From contig BCKQ01000004.1 in NCBI GenBank assembly GCA_001600695.1, forward strand, positions 1,350,020-1,414,019: DNA of 64,000 nucleotides. The letters run 5' to 3'. The notes under the pieces were generated by a model. The model worked only from the letters and a program-made list of their open reading frames with translations, had not been told where the DNA came from and ran no database searches. Source of the stretch: Ascoidea asiatica. Taxonomy: Eukaryota; Ascomycota; Saccharomycetes; Ascoideales; Ascoideaceae. Below, piece after piece: positions 21,721-33,209 of this stretch. Positions within the stretch are counted from its first letter, which is position 1; each line of letters opens with the position of its first letter. The position numbers and the translations under genes were made by a program.

Positions 21721-22365
21721 ATGGTTTCAATTAATTTTAAAAATTTATTAAAAACTTCTGTAATTTTATTATCTTCAACTTTATTAATTAATGTTAATTC
21801 ATCATCATTATCAACTTCAAATCAATTAAAAATAAATTTATTACCTGGTGAAAAACCAATTCCTGGTGATAATCCATGTAGTATTTGTGATACTTTTGAA
21901 CCACAATTATTATCAATAAAAAATGTTATAATATCTCCAAATCCTCCAGAAAGAGGTACTAATTTATCAATTATTGCTTCTGGTTTCTTAGAAGATGATA
22001 TTTTACAAGGTGCTTATGTTGATGTTGATGTAAGATATGGTTATATAAAATTAATTCAACAAACTTTTGATTTATGTGATGAAATTAAAAATATTGATAT
22101 GAAATGTCCAATTAATAAAGGTAATATAGAAATTAAAAAACAAGTGGAAATTCCAAATGAAGTACCTCCTGGTAAATATACTGTTTATGCAAGAGCTTAT
22201 ACTGATGATGATGAATTCATTACTTGTCTTACTGCTTCTGTAATATTTCCTCAATATTCTTCTACCACCTTATCTTCCATATCCTCTTTATCCTCTTTAT
22301 CTTCTTCTTTAAAATCTTCATTTAAATCCTTAGGTTCTTCAATCAAAAGAGCATTCCTCAATTAA
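21721..22365 (+). CDS. NPC2: Npc2-like sterol-binding protein / PG-PI transfer protein (ML domain)
   Basis: A 214-aa secreted protein. A hydrophobic signal peptide covers about residues 1-28. The ML (MD-2-related lipid recognition) domain follows, with PIPGDNPCSICD, the FEPQLLSIKNVIISPNPPERG strand, GAYVDVDVRYGYIKL, and VPPGKYTVYARAYTDDDEFITCL. Five cysteines are visible (C53, C56, C119, C129, C169). Yeast Npc2 carries sterol in the vacuole lumen to Ncr1. A Ser/Leu-rich tail after about residue 180 (repeated SSLSSLS) is longer than in S. cerevisiae Npc2. The ATG follows an A-rich leader. Confidence 0.9.
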   Translation: MVSINFKNLLKTSVILLSSTLLINVNSSSLSTSNQLKINLLPGEKPIPGDNPCSICDTFEPQLLSIKNVIISPNPPERGTNLSIIASGFLEDDILQGAYVDVDVRYGYIKLIQQTFDLCDEIKNIDMKCPINKGNIEIKKQVEIPNEVPPGKYTVYARAYTDDDEFITCLTASVIFPQYSSTTLSSISSLSSLSSSLKSSFKSLGSSIKRAFLN

Positions 22366-22827
22366 TACTTACTACTTACTTACTTAATATTTAATGTTTT
22401 TATAACAATCCTCTTTCAAACTAAGCTACGCTGCCTAAAGTACACTAAAGTATTAATTAATTATCATTAAATATTAGTGTTTATTTATCTATATTCACTA
22501 AACTGATTACACTCTTTTTTATCTTACTTATTTATTTATTTACTTATTTATTTATTTAGTTATTTAGTTACTATGTTATTCTACAATAATTAGACCGAAT
22601 GCATACTTTTTATTTTATTACACTATAAACAATTATTGTAATTTTATATCTTAAATTGAATTCAATTAACTTCAATTGACTCTGTAATAATATAAAAATT
22701 AATAAAAAAAAAAAAAATGATTTTAGTTAATTTTAACCGCTGATACAATAAAATAATATAATTAAGCGCTGATATGAATTTTTAGAAATTAAATAAAAAA
22801 AATATAATAATAAATAAAGAGCAAAAC
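22366..22827. other. convergent intergenic region (NPC2 and SEC63 3' ends)
   Basis: AT-rich DNA between two 3' ends. No ORF, RNA gene, GC-rich island or CCA-N6-TGG element was found. Confidence 0.5.
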
Positions 22828-25026
22828 TTATTTCTTCTTTAAATCTTCTTCTTCTTCATCTTCAGTATCTGTATTAATATCTGTCCAATCCACATCTTCA
22901 TCTTCAGAATCAATATCACTATCATCATCTGATTTATTACTACTTTCCTTTTCATCTTCATCATCTTCATCATCTACATCTCCTTCATTTTCATCTTCTG
23001 GATTAAATTTTTTATATTTTTCTCCTCTTAATTGAGCCATAGCTCCTGCTATAGAATCTTCTTCAGGATATTCAATTTCATAATTATCTTTTTCTTTATC
23101 TTCATTATTTTCAAGTTCTTTAACTGTCATTACAACTGGAAAATCTAAATCTGATCCAAAATAATCACTATGAAATATTCTAATTCTAAATTGAAATTCT
23201 CCTGGTTCTGAAGGTGTTGGTTGTGTAATTGGAATTTTTAATGTTCCAATTTTTAATTTACAATCTTTTTCATTTATTTCATCGTTTTCATCTTTTTCAT
23301 CTTTTGATAAAATTTCCCAATTATTAATTTGTTCTTTATAATCTTCATAAGAAACTTGTAAATTATCAAAATCTAAATTTTCATAAAATGTTGTTGGATC
23401 TGCTAATTTACCATCTTTTTGTAATAAAACCATAACAAAAAATCCAGTTTTTTTACTATTTAATTCTAATGGAAAAAATGGTGAATATGAATATGGTAAT
23501 TTTTTTTGATTTTTAACAATTAAAAATGGATCTCTTAAATTTTCCATTGTTTCAATTTCATTAATTAAAAATTTTGGTATAATTTTATTAAAATTAAAAT
23601 TACCATGATGTAAACCAGATTTTATTAAAATTTTTATAACTAAATGTGAATTTGATAATGGTGTTACAATTTTTTCTCCAGGTACTTTAAATTCTGCACT
23701 AATTAATTTTAAAATTGGATAATTTTTACTTATAAATTCAATTGTATCTTTAATTAATTTATCATCATTTATACCTAAAATTCTTTTTTGATCTTTTAAT
23801 TCTAATGATAATAATTTTCCAATAGTTTTAATATTTAAATTATTAAAATTTTTATTATTTATACAATCCCAATTAACATTTGGTAATTGTAATAATTGTT
23901 GTTTATTTGTATTTAATAAAGGTACAGCTTGAGATATGGCTTTGGAAAGTAAAATTGAATTATAAACAATTTCTGAATTTCTAATAATTGAACCAATATC
24001 AATTAAACCATTTAATAATATTGGAATTTTACTTATAATTTTTAATTTATTTAATTCTTCAATATCATTTAAACAATTTTCTCTATTTAAATGTTTATAA
24101 ATTAAATTTTCAATTTCTATTGGTTTTAAATTATTTTTAAATAAAATTTTAAATTCTTCAGATTTACTTATCCAATTTATAATTAATTTTGAATTAATTA
24201 AAGTTGAAGGAGTATAATTTATAATTTCTTTTAAAAATAATTCTGCAGTTTTTGAATGAATATTATGTTTTGTATATGATTTAACATTTGTCCACCATTT
24301 ATTAACTAAAAATGGTAAAAAAAAACCAATTAATAAACCATAAAATATTAAAACAAAAGTACCTTTTGAATCAATTAAAAATTTTGGTAATGCGATACCT
24401 CTAGTAACAGAAAGAATACCATCTGGATTACCATATTTTTCTAAATTTTCTTTAATTATATCATCAGTTAAAGCTTTATAAGCATTAACAATATTAATAT
24501 AAGTTGATTCAATTTTAGATTTTTCTTCAATAGTTATATTTGAAGTATCTAATTTATCAGGATGAAATTTTAAAGATAATTTTCTATAAGCAGATTTAAT
24601 TTCTTTATCAGTTGCTTTTGAATTAATATTCAAAATTTCATATGGATCAAATAATTTTGAATTATTATTGTTGTTATTGTTATTTAATAAATTAATTTTA
24701 TTAATATATAAAATTAAAATTACACATAATAAAATTCCAAAAAAATTTAAAAAATTTTTAAAATTAAATATTAAATTTAATTTATTATATTTTGAATTAA
24801 ATTTTTTAATAAAATTATAATTATATGGTTTTTTAAAATTTTTTGATAATTTTAAATTTTTTTGAATTAATGGATTTTTTGAAATTTTTGAAATTTTTTT
24901 TCGATTTGAAATTATTTTATTTATTGAAGATATCACAGATGGTATCACAATTAATGAAGTTAAAGTTAATGCAAAAAATGGCCATGTTTCTGAATTTTCA
25001 TCAAAAGTATATTGTGAGCTTGACAT
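22828..25026 (-). CDS. SEC63: ER translocation protein Sec63
   Basis: A 732-aa protein with the Sec63 layout: a membrane segment near 14-36, a second at about 93-113, a lumenal J domain at about 127-199 (DPYEILNINSKATDKEIKSAYRKLSLKFHPDK, HPD at 155-157), a third membrane segment at about 222-245, then the cytosolic Sec63/Brl domain ending with a PVVMTVKEL strand, and a very acidic tail (from about residue 650, with EDEEEE near the end). In yeast it recruits the lumenal Hsp70 Kar2 to the Sec61 channel, and the acidic tail binds Sec62. A short Asn run (115-122) precedes the J domain. Length is close to the S. cerevisiae protein (663 aa). Confidence 0.95.
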   Translation of the reverse strand: MSSSQYTFDENSETWPFFALTLTSLIVIPSVISSINKIISNRKKISKISKNPLIQKNLKLSKNFKKPYNYNFIKKFNSKYNKLNLIFNFKNFLNFFGILLCVILILYINKINLLNNNNNNNNSKLFDPYEILNINSKATDKEIKSAYRKLSLKFHPDKLDTSNITIEEKSKIESTYINIVNAYKALTDDIIKENLEKYGNPDGILSVTRGIALPKFLIDSKGTFVLIFYGLLIGFFLPFLVNKWWTNVKSYTKHNIHSKTAELFLKEIINYTPSTLINSKLIINWISKSEEFKILFKNNLKPIEIENLIYKHLNRENCLNDIEELNKLKIISKIPILLNGLIDIGSIIRNSEIVYNSILLSKAISQAVPLLNTNKQQLLQLPNVNWDCINNKNFNNLNIKTIGKLLSLELKDQKRILGINDDKLIKDTIEFISKNYPILKLISAEFKVPGEKIVTPLSNSHLVIKILIKSGLHHGNFNFNKIIPKFLINEIETMENLRDPFLIVKNQKKLPYSYSPFFPLELNSKKTGFFVMVLLQKDGKLADPTTFYENLDFDNLQVSYEDYKEQINNWEILSKDEKDENDEINEKDCKLKIGTLKIPITQPTPSEPGEFQFRIRIFHSDYFGSDLDFPVVMTVKELENNEDKEKDNYEIEYPEEDSIAGAMAQLRGEKYKKFNPEDENEGDVDDEDDEDEKESSNKSDDDSDIDSEDEDVDWTDINTDTEDEEEEDLKKK

Positions 25027-25071
25027 TTTGAATTATTTATTATTCTTTATTTGAAAGGGTACTGTAATTGT

Positions 25072-25126
25072 TAAGTAATTAAGTAATTAAGTGATTAAGT
25101 GATTAAGTGATTAAGTGATTAAGTGA
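25072..25126. repeat. 9-bp tandem repeat (AAGTGATTA)
   Basis: About six units; the first two read AAGTAATTA. They lie 50-100 bp upstream of the SEC63 start codon. Confidence 0.8.
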
Positions 25127-25533
25127 AGAAAGAGAGAATTACGCTAAAACATATGATACAATAAACTTGAATAGACAATTGTTTATCACTTGAACCCTTA
25201 TTGAAATCTATTTCTTCAGATATAAATTTGATTCAAAAAAGATAATTGAAATATAAATAAAAACTCTTTTAAAATGAAATAATTCAGCTGAAGAATATTT
25301 CTTTTCATTTCATTTCAATTCAGCTAATTTAGAATTGTTAACAATTGTTCACTTTAAAAGACTGAAGCTGATTATGGAGCTGTGGCAGAAATTCATTTTA
25401 GCGTCACGTATCTTTTTTGGAACATACAGCCACATAATTACTGTACTGGGACTGTTAATTAGCAGCAATTAGCCACACAACAATTAAAACAAAAGTGGAA
25501 GTGTTACCCGGACTAAAAACAAAAAAATAATAA

Positions 25534-25626
25534 CCAGTTCTGTGGATGCAATAATATGAAGCCAATTTTATGGAAGTTCTTTTTGAGACCAGGTTTGTGG
25601 AAGTTGTTTTAAAGCCAGATTTGTGG
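25534..25626. promoter_or_regulatory. four-unit CCA-N6-TGG array
   Basis: Four perfect CCA-N6-TGG sites start at 25534, 25562, 25589 and 25615, so the period is 28, 27 and 26 bp. The spacers between sites are similar to each other (ATGAAG, AAGTTCTTTTTGAGA, AAGTTGTTTTAAAG), which points to tandem duplication of a 26-28 bp unit. The third unit, read on the minus strand, is CCACAAACCTGGTCTCAA, matching the extended form seen at 21176 and 45738. The array ends about 340 bp before the PET127 ATG. Confidence 0.6.
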
Positions 25627-25965
25627 GTCATGTTTGGTAATGTATAAGCACGGTGGTTCATGCATGTACCACCACTGCGGGTCTTTGGATCAAAAATTAT
25701 CTCCATTTGAAATTTTCACGTTTCCTGCAACTTCACACAATTTTTTTTATTTCTGATCAACTGATTTTGAGAGCATTGAAAGAAAAAGGTGGATTTGCAT
25801 TGATAAGTACTTTTTATCATTCTTCTTTTATTCTTGCAGTTATTTTATTTGTTTAAAAGTAGTAGGTAGGATCATCAATAGAGTATAATAATATTTCAAT
25901 CTGTTATTACGAGACTTGCTTCTATATTGTCTGGTGATAAAATAAGAATATTATTTATCTCTTCT

Positions 25966-27413
25966 ATGATTTCTTCAAGGTTCACAAGACACTTTTCAAC
26001 AAAGAATACTTCTTCAAGAAAATGTTTTATAATAACTTTTAAAAGATCTGTGACAAATTTATCTGAGTCTAAGAAAAATAATAAACAGTCTAAGGAGCTG
26101 ATAAAACCTTTTGGAAATTCAAAATTTAAAGTACCTTTAAATGATTCAAAGTTGATTGTTGAAACTTCAGAAGTTGATTCCAACATGAAGAAACTTTTTA
26201 CAACTGTACAAAAAATGAAACTTCCTCAAAATAAAAGGAAAATAAATTATCGATTGGAAAGAAATAAAGAAAATTCGAAAATAAAACAAGATCAAATACA
26301 AAAACATTTACTTATTGATAAAAAACGTAATTTTTTTAAATCTCCAATAACGTCTCCAATAAATTCTTCAAAAATTTCTTCATCAACAACTTCAAAAAAT
26401 TTTTCAAAAAATCCTTTAATAGAAAAAGTAAAAATTCAAACTAATAATCAATCAATTAAAAATGATCTTCAGACTTTAAAAATAAAAGATCTTATTTCAA
26501 AAAATAAACTTGGTTCAGATTCAAAATTTGATTATATATCAGATTCTGAAATTTCTTTAAGAAATTATAATCATCCTTTATTAAATATTTTATTTTCTGA
26601 AAAAAAAAATTTTCAAAATCCTGATTTTAATCATATTTATACTTCAATAATTTTAACTAAAAAATTATCTTTTAATCCAATTATACCACCTTTTAAACAA
26701 CCTGAAATTCCAAAATTATCAAATAATTTATCAAAAATTTTATTTCAACCTGGTGTTTATTTTGCTTTACAAGATTCATATTCTGATGTATTTAATTTTA
26801 ATCCATTTTTAAAAAAAATTTTACCAATTGGAAAATTTGATTTTAAAAAAATTAAACCATATATTCCAAGTCATAAAGATAAAACTTTACAAAATTTATC
26901 TAATTATTTAAATAATTCTATATCAAAGAATAAAACTGATAATATTATAATAAATCAAAATGAAGATAATCAATTAGATAATTTTTCAGAAAATATAAAT
27001 ATTGAAAAAAATGATAATAATCTTGAAAATAATCTTGAAAATAATCTTGAAAATAATCTTGAAAATAATCTTGAAAATATTTCAGAAAATACTTCTGAAA
27101 TTCATAAAGCAACTACTGATAACTTTGAAAATAAAGGTCCTATTGATGAAATCAAAGAATTAGAAGAAAAATTAAATAAAAATAGTGAACTTTTTAAAAA
27201 TATTTTAGAATCTAATAATAAAATTAATTTTTTCAGTTCAACTTCTTCAATGACTGGATTTTTAATGAAATTTCATTTTTTTTTATCAAATAATAGACCT
27301 GTAAATATAACTAATTTATCTAAAAATTTCCCTGGTTCTTTTGAAAAATATACTGGTGCTTATAAATCTCCAGTTTCAATAATTATTTCTAAAAAAAATT
27401 TCCTTGAAGAAAC

Positions 27414-27476
<63 letters not shown>

Positions 27477-29538
27477 TGATGATGAAAAAGTTATCAAACA
27501 AAATAAATTTGAAAATCAAGATTATATTTTTTCTGTTGATTCTGATAAAAGTTTTGATAAAGAAATAGTTTTATCTGTTTTAGGTCATGCGATGGAAAAA
27601 TTATTAACCACTGAACAAAATCAATTTGAACAAAAGTATTCTAGGGATGAAAATCAAAAAAATAAAAATAAAAATAAAGATAAAGAAAATAAAGAAAATC
27701 AACAAAAAGAATTATCTACAAATGATGAAAAACTAGAATTATCAAAAACTATAGAACATAAAGAACCAGATTCAGAAATTTCCATTTTGAAAAAATCTAT
27801 TGAAGATTTCCTTTTGGAAGAAGGAAAAAAAGAAAATGAAGATGCTGCAACAATACTTGCAAATTTCGAAAAATCATCAAAGGATATTCCTTTTGATGTA
27901 AGCCTTGGAAGAGTTTTAAAAGATGCTACTCAACAGTTACCAACTTCAAGCATAGGAAACTTTATTTCACACTTAAAATCTGAAAAATCTTATGAAAATT
28001 TATCAGAAATAGTTTCACCAATGAAAACTCAACAACCTAAAAGGAACTCAAAACCAAATAATGATTTAGATACTAAATTATATGCTGCCTTAAAGTTTGC
28101 TGATGAACAAGCTGAAAATTTGAAAATATTAGAAATGCAAACAAAATTAGCCAATGGAAGTAAAGAAGAAAATCAAGAAGAAAATCAAAAAGTGAATGAT
28201 AATGAGAAAATAAAAATTGAAAAACAAGTTGTAGAAGAAGATATAGAACAAGATTGTTATCATTATGCTCATTGTAATGGTTTTTTAATACGATCACAAT
28301 TAGATTGTAAAGATGATAGATTACCAGGAACAGGAACATTTGATTTAAAAACTAGAGCCGTTGCTTCTATTAGAAATGATATTCAATATACACAAGATGT
28401 TTTAAAAAATAAAAATAATTATTCAATTAGAAAAAGATTTGGATTTTTTGAAAGTTATGAAAGAGAAAAGTATGATTTAATAAAATCAACATTATTTAAA
28501 TATTCACTTCAAGCTAGATTAGGAAATATGAGTGGAATTTTCATTTGTTATCATAATATTGAAAAAATATTTGGATTTGAATATTTACCATTAACTCAAA
28601 TAGATCATTTTATTCATTCTATTACAGATAATACTGTAAGGAAAGATCCAATCTGGGTTTTAAAACAACAAGTTAAAGAACAAAATAAGCCATATAACTC
28701 ATTACGAAGTATCAGACATACTAAATATCTACCTGAATTGATAGGAAAACTTGAAAAAACTTATCCTGTTAGTAAAATTTTACAAAGTGGAGAATTTGAA
28801 GAAAGTTCAGAAGAGCTAAGTACATATATTGCAGATACTGAGATGAAAGTTTCATTAAATATGGTGAATAAAATTTTAAAAATTATCATTGAAAAGTATT
28901 TAGCTAAAGAAAGTAAAGAGTTTCAAGATAATTGTAGAATTATAATAAGCACAGAAAATAAATTTGAAAATGGATCATTAAAATCTTTAACTAGTGATTT
29001 TTCAGGACCTAAAATGACTATAATTTTTGCTCCAATTAATGTTACTGAAGTAAAATTACTTCAAGGAGATCCAAAAGCATCAAAAGAAGCTATCAAGCCA
29101 TTATTTGATACAAATTATAAAAGTTTCAAAGCAAAGATTCCAGAAAAAGTTTTAAATGATTTGAATGATAAAATTGGTAAGAGAGCTAAAGCATTTGAAA
29201 TCTCAAAATATCATTTATTCAATGATGTTGTTGATAACGAAACATATCCTACACCTAAAAATTCCAACGTGGATTGGAAAATTGCATATAGAATCATGGA
29301 AATAAAAGATCAAAAAGAAGTTGAGAAAAGGTATAATGAATGTATTGGTAAAATTCAAAGAGTTGGAAGTAATTCTTCTGAAGATATTGATTTAAGTAAA
29401 GTTAAAAGTTCTTCAAATTATATATATGCATTAAGAGCATTTGAACAAAGTGGTAGAAAAAGAATGGATGCCATGAAATCTAAAGTAAATGAAGAAAAAG
29501 AGAATGTTGTTTGGAAAGAAGAGGAAAGTGATCTTTGA
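25966..29538 (+). CDS. PET127: mitochondrial RNA-processing protein Pet127
   Basis: A protein of 1,190 aa from the ATG at 25966; the frame extends 13 codons upstream but only with a TTG. The N-terminus MISSRFTRHFSTKNTSSRKC is a typical mitochondrial presequence (Arg/Ser/Thr-rich, no acids). The conserved Pet127 core is in the C-terminal half, with DCYHYAHCNGFLIRSQLDC, LPGTGTFDLKTRAVASIR and the block ending IFGFEYLPLTQIDHFIHS, in the region assigned to a PD-(D/E)XK-like fold. Yeast Pet127 acts at the inner mitochondrial membrane in 5' processing and turnover of mitochondrial RNAs. A LENN repeat (about 355-380), a 20-residue Asn run (about 486-506) and a Lys/Glu-rich segment make this protein longer than the S. 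cerevisiae one (800 aa). Confidence 0.9.
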
Positions 29539-29807
29539 ATTATTATTAGTAACAACTTTCATTTTCATATAGATAAAGTGTGAATATTTATAAATAATGT
29601 ATTATAAATTCTTGTATAAAATAAATATATATATAATATAAATTTCTAAAAGATATCTATAGTAATGTAATATCTGAATCAAAGATATGAGAATACAAAA
29701 GTAAAATTAAAATCTCTGGTGAAGCTTGGAGAAAATTAAGAATTGAAGACAAAAGAAAATAGTAAAAACCATTAGAAAATTTATTCGTTACTGAAAAGCC
29801 AAAAAAG

Positions 29808-29843
<36 letters not shown>

Positions 29844-29933
29844 ACGTAAAAATTGATTGATATTTCTGACTTAATATATGTCATGAGATTGAAGAAAAAT
29901 TAAATTACAGTTAAAGAGTAGCTTATATTTATA
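29539..29933. other. convergent intergenic region (PET127 and Asn-rich gene)
   Basis: Contains a run of about 28 A at 29813-29840. No ORF with support, RNA gene or CCA-N6-TGG element was found. Confidence 0.5.
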
Positions 29934-30617
29934 TTAATCTTGAAGTGACATTTTTTCAAGATCATCACTTGTAGATTGTACTAATTTAAAGCCTCTTTTT
30001 GAAGGAATAGACGAAGGAGAAGATACAATTCGTGCAGCCAATATAGGGGAAGTGGAAACAGCACGTCTTTTATGAGAAGAATCAAAATCATCATTAAACT
30101 TTCTTTTTAAAATTTTTGTATGATTCTTAACTAGATTTATATTTGTAGAAATAGTATTTGAAATATTATTATTAGGATTTAGATTTGGATTAATAGTAGT
30201 ACTACTAGTAGCAGAAGTATTTATAGTATTTGATGAATTTGTAGTTGAATTTGAATCATTAGTTAAATTTAAAGGAAAAGTTGAGATTGAAGAAGGAGAA
30301 GAAGCTAAAGAACTTGAATTTGAATTTGAAAAAGAATTTGTAATTAAATTATTTGGTAATAATTGATTATTAATTGTTGATTGTAAATTTAAAGTTTTTA
30401 ACATTAATTTTTTATTTTTTGAATTCCAAGCTTCATTAACTTTTGTAATTAATTGATTTTTTTTTAAAGAATCTTCATTATATAATTTTTGTAAATAAAT
30501 TGGATTATTACTTGTAGTTGTAGTTGTATTGATGTTAGTATTAATATTAAGATTTGAAGTATTCGTATTATTATTATCATGATTATGATTTTCATTATTA
30601 TTTTCAATTTTACTTTC

Positions 30618-30655
<38 letters not shown>

Positions 30656-31576
30656 GTATATTATTAATTGAATTTTTTAAATTATTATATTTTTGAATTA
30701 AATAATCTTCATCTTTTAATTGAAAAGTAATAGAAGCTTCATGTTTAATTTCATTATCTAATGGATTAATTTCACTTTGTAAATCATTTGTAATTCTTTT
30801 AAAAGATTTTAATTGTGGTTTTAAATTTAATTTATTTGGAATTCTTCTAAAATAAATATCTGGAGATTTATTATTGTTATTATTATGGATAATGTTATCA
30901 GAATTAGGTAAAGATAAATTTGTAGAATTATAATTATCTAATTCATAAAATTTATTCAGATGTTTTGAAACATTTGAAGATAAATTTGAGTAATTTGAAG
31001 ATAAATTTGAAGATAAATTTGAATAATTTGAATAATTTGAAATATTTTGTAAATTTGATTGTAAATTAGATTGTAAAGGTATATTATTTGGCAGACTATT
31101 TCTATTAATTTTATTTAAATTTTTTGGAGATTTTTTTTTCTTTTTTTTTTGAAGTAATATTAAACTACCTCTTCTATTATATAAATTATTATAATTTAAA
31201 AAAGGAGGTAAATTATTATTTGAATTTTTATTATGAAAAATAGATGGATGTTGAATATTTGGTGTTCGTGGTATATTTTTAAAATTATTTATATGATTAG
31301 TATTATTGTTAGTGGTATTATTATTAGATAAATTATGATTTGATAGATTTGTATTATCATTTAGGTCAATATCATGATCTATATCATGAATATCATGAAT
31401 ATCATGATCTAAAATTGGAATATCTGGAATATCTTGAATATCTTGATTATTATCTGAATTTATAGAAGAATCAGAATAATAATTATTATCAAATAAATTA
31501 AAATCATCATATTTTGGTAAGAATGGATTATTGAATGAGATTGAAGTTGATCTATTAGAAGAAAGTGGAAATAAAC

Positions 31577-31628
<52 letters not shown>

Positions 31629-31955
31629 GTTAAAAGATTTCTCTTGTTTGAAATTTGATCGATTATTAAATTTATTTATTGATAAAAGATTTGATTCAGT
31701 TTTTTCTGTATTTTGATTCAAAGAGAAATTTGATTTGAATCCATTAAAATCGATTTTTTTATTTCCAGAGCTGTTAATGTTAATATTGTTATTATTATTA
31801 TTATTATCATTTATATTACTGTTATTGATATTATTCTCAAGGGATGGGTCCAGATTTGTTTTGGTATTTGAATTCTTAATACAGGTAGAATTGTTTTCTA
31901 AGTTGCTATTACTTCTGTTGCTGGTTGAGAGCATATCCTGGTTATCGATATCCAT
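29934..31955 (-). CDS. Asn-rich protein, unrecognised
   Basis: A 673-aa protein dominated by Asn, Ser and Thr. Islands that look constrained are the N-terminal MDIDNQDML, a NIQHPSIFHNK..PPFLNYNNLYNRRGSLILLQ block (about 237-273) followed by a lysine-rich KKKKKKSPK patch, YFRRIPNKLNLKPQLKSFKRI (about 370-390), QLITKVNEAWNSKNKKLMLKTLNL (about 510-533), and a C-terminal KRKFNDDFDSSHKRRAVSTSPILAARIV segment with SP sites and a bipartite-like basic signal. This suggests a nuclear, CDK-regulated protein. I considered the Whi5/Nrm1 G1/S repressors because of the AWNSKNK..LKTLNLQ helix, but their hallmark motif is not convincing. It is divergent from VPS68. Confidence 0.65.
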
Positions 31956-32535
31956 TTGTAAGCATTGATTCGAGTTCAGATTTGAGGAAAGCAGTCCCCT
32001 ATGTAAGTATTGTCTTGATGTAGTTATGATAATTTACTGAATTGAATATATACAAAAGAATCTCTTTGTCTTTATTCCCTTTAAATATATTTTAATTTAT
32101 TGAGTTCTTTTGAATATATTTTAAATCACTGTGAGTTAAATAAATAAAATCAGGAGCAACAACCGAAACCCGTGGCCGGCGGATTATGCATGGATTATGT
32201 CAGCCACTAATATCCAAGACAAGGATATTATTAAACTTTTAATGAATGTAACCGTGCTGCGGACACGCGGAACAACGGAAGTTAGACCCACCGCACTGGT
32301 TTCCGTGTGTGTGGCTGAGAAAAGGCTGAGGTCAGAAGAAGTGGGAATTGATTCTGGCGGTGGTGGTGGAAGTGGTGAAGATAAAGGAATTACACGATAA
32401 GACGAATATATGTTTATTCTTGAGTGTATTGGATTCATAAACAAATAACAATAATAATAACAAAAATAATAACAAAAATAATAATTACAATTATCAATAT
32501 ATAATCAAAATAATATTCATATTCTCACAATTAAA
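31956..32535. promoter_or_regulatory. divergent promoter region of the Asn-rich gene and VPS68
   Basis: A GC-richer island at about 32150-32395 contains the CCA-N6-TGG element CCACCGCACTGG (32288-32299), which continues as TTTCC, and several CGG triplets. CAA/TAA-rich leader repeats (32440-32490) precede VPS68. The two overlapping ORFs across the island have no resemblance to known proteins. Confidence 0.45.
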
Positions 32536-33209
32536 ATGGACTCAAGTCATACCAATCAAATATTCAGGTTTCGTTTGCCCTTTAAATTACCTTCTTCTAC
32601 TGTTGTAAGAAATCTTGGTGTTTATTTAAGTGGAGCCTTAGTAAGTAATTAATCAAATAATCTAAAAACAAACAATCTACAACAAACTCCTCTGATTGAA
32701 AATTAAGTAATCGTTATTGAATAGTTTGGACTAACAGTACCTTTTTTTTTTTTCGTTTGAAATAATAGTTTGCAGCTGGTTTTTGGTTTTTATTAGATGC
32801 TGCAATTTATAGTAAAAGAGTAAATGCTTCTATAGTTCATATCACTTTTGTTGATTGGATTCCTGCAATTTGTTCAACTTTTGGAATGATAATTGTAAAT
32901 TCATTAGATAAAGAAAAATTATTAAATGATGCTCTTGGTGGGTTTTCAGCAAGTTTTAATGGTAATTCTGATTCAACTTGGCATGCAAGACTTATATTAT
33001 TCTTAGGTTTTTCTTCTTTAGCTATTGGACTTGCAGGTTCATTTGTAATTTTAATTTTAAAATTCTTAATGAAAAATTTTAATAATTATCCAACTTTAGG
33101 TATGGGTGTTGCAAATGTAATTTGTAATGGTTGTATAATGTTAAGTTGTATAGTTTTATGGATAAGTCAAAATATTCAAGATGAATATTCTTATTCTCTT
33201 GAATTATAA
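32536..33209 (+). CDS. VPS68: Vps68 / TMEM50 (UPF0220) family membrane protein, one intron
   Basis: A spliced gene: exon 1 is 32536-32640 (35 codons), the intron is 32641-32768, and exon 2 is 32769-33209, giving 181 aa. The donor is GTAAGT, a CTAAC branch site lies at 32731-32735, and the acceptor is AATAG at 32764-32768. The splice joins LSGAL to FAAGFWFLLDAAIYSK in phase 0, restoring the UPF0220 pattern. Four membrane segments are visible (about 28-48, 60-78, 102-125, 143-163). Family residues include FVDWIPAICSTFGM and the final NxISQN-type segment. In yeast Vps68 forms a complex with Vps55 in endosome-to-vacuole sorting. Reading only the long exon from the internal ATG at 32886 would drop the first two membrane segments. 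Confidence 0.9.
32641..32768 (+). other. VPS68: spliceosomal intron of VPS68
   Basis: 128 nt, GT-AG. GTAAGT donor, branch site GGACTAACAG (branch A at 32734, 34 nt from the acceptor), and a T11 polypyrimidine tract between them. The alternative acceptor TTTGCAG seven bases later would put a stop codon into frame after seven codons, so it is excluded. Confidence 0.9.

Larger units (their letters stand above)
25027..25965. promoter_or_regulatory. divergent SEC63-PET127 promoter region
   Basis: The shared upstream region of two divergent genes. It has a 9-bp tandem repeat near the SEC63 start (25072-25126) and a GC-richer island at about 25360-25700 carrying a four-unit CCA-N6-TGG array (listed separately) and a CGG variant, CCACCACTGCGG (25669-25680). 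No coding sequence is supported. Confidence 0.5.

Noticed and set aside
29934-31955. Whi5/Nrm1 identity for the Asn-rich protein
   Set aside because: A helix with AWNSKNK..LKTLNLQ is suggestive, but the G1/S factor-binding motif typical of these repressors is not clearly present.
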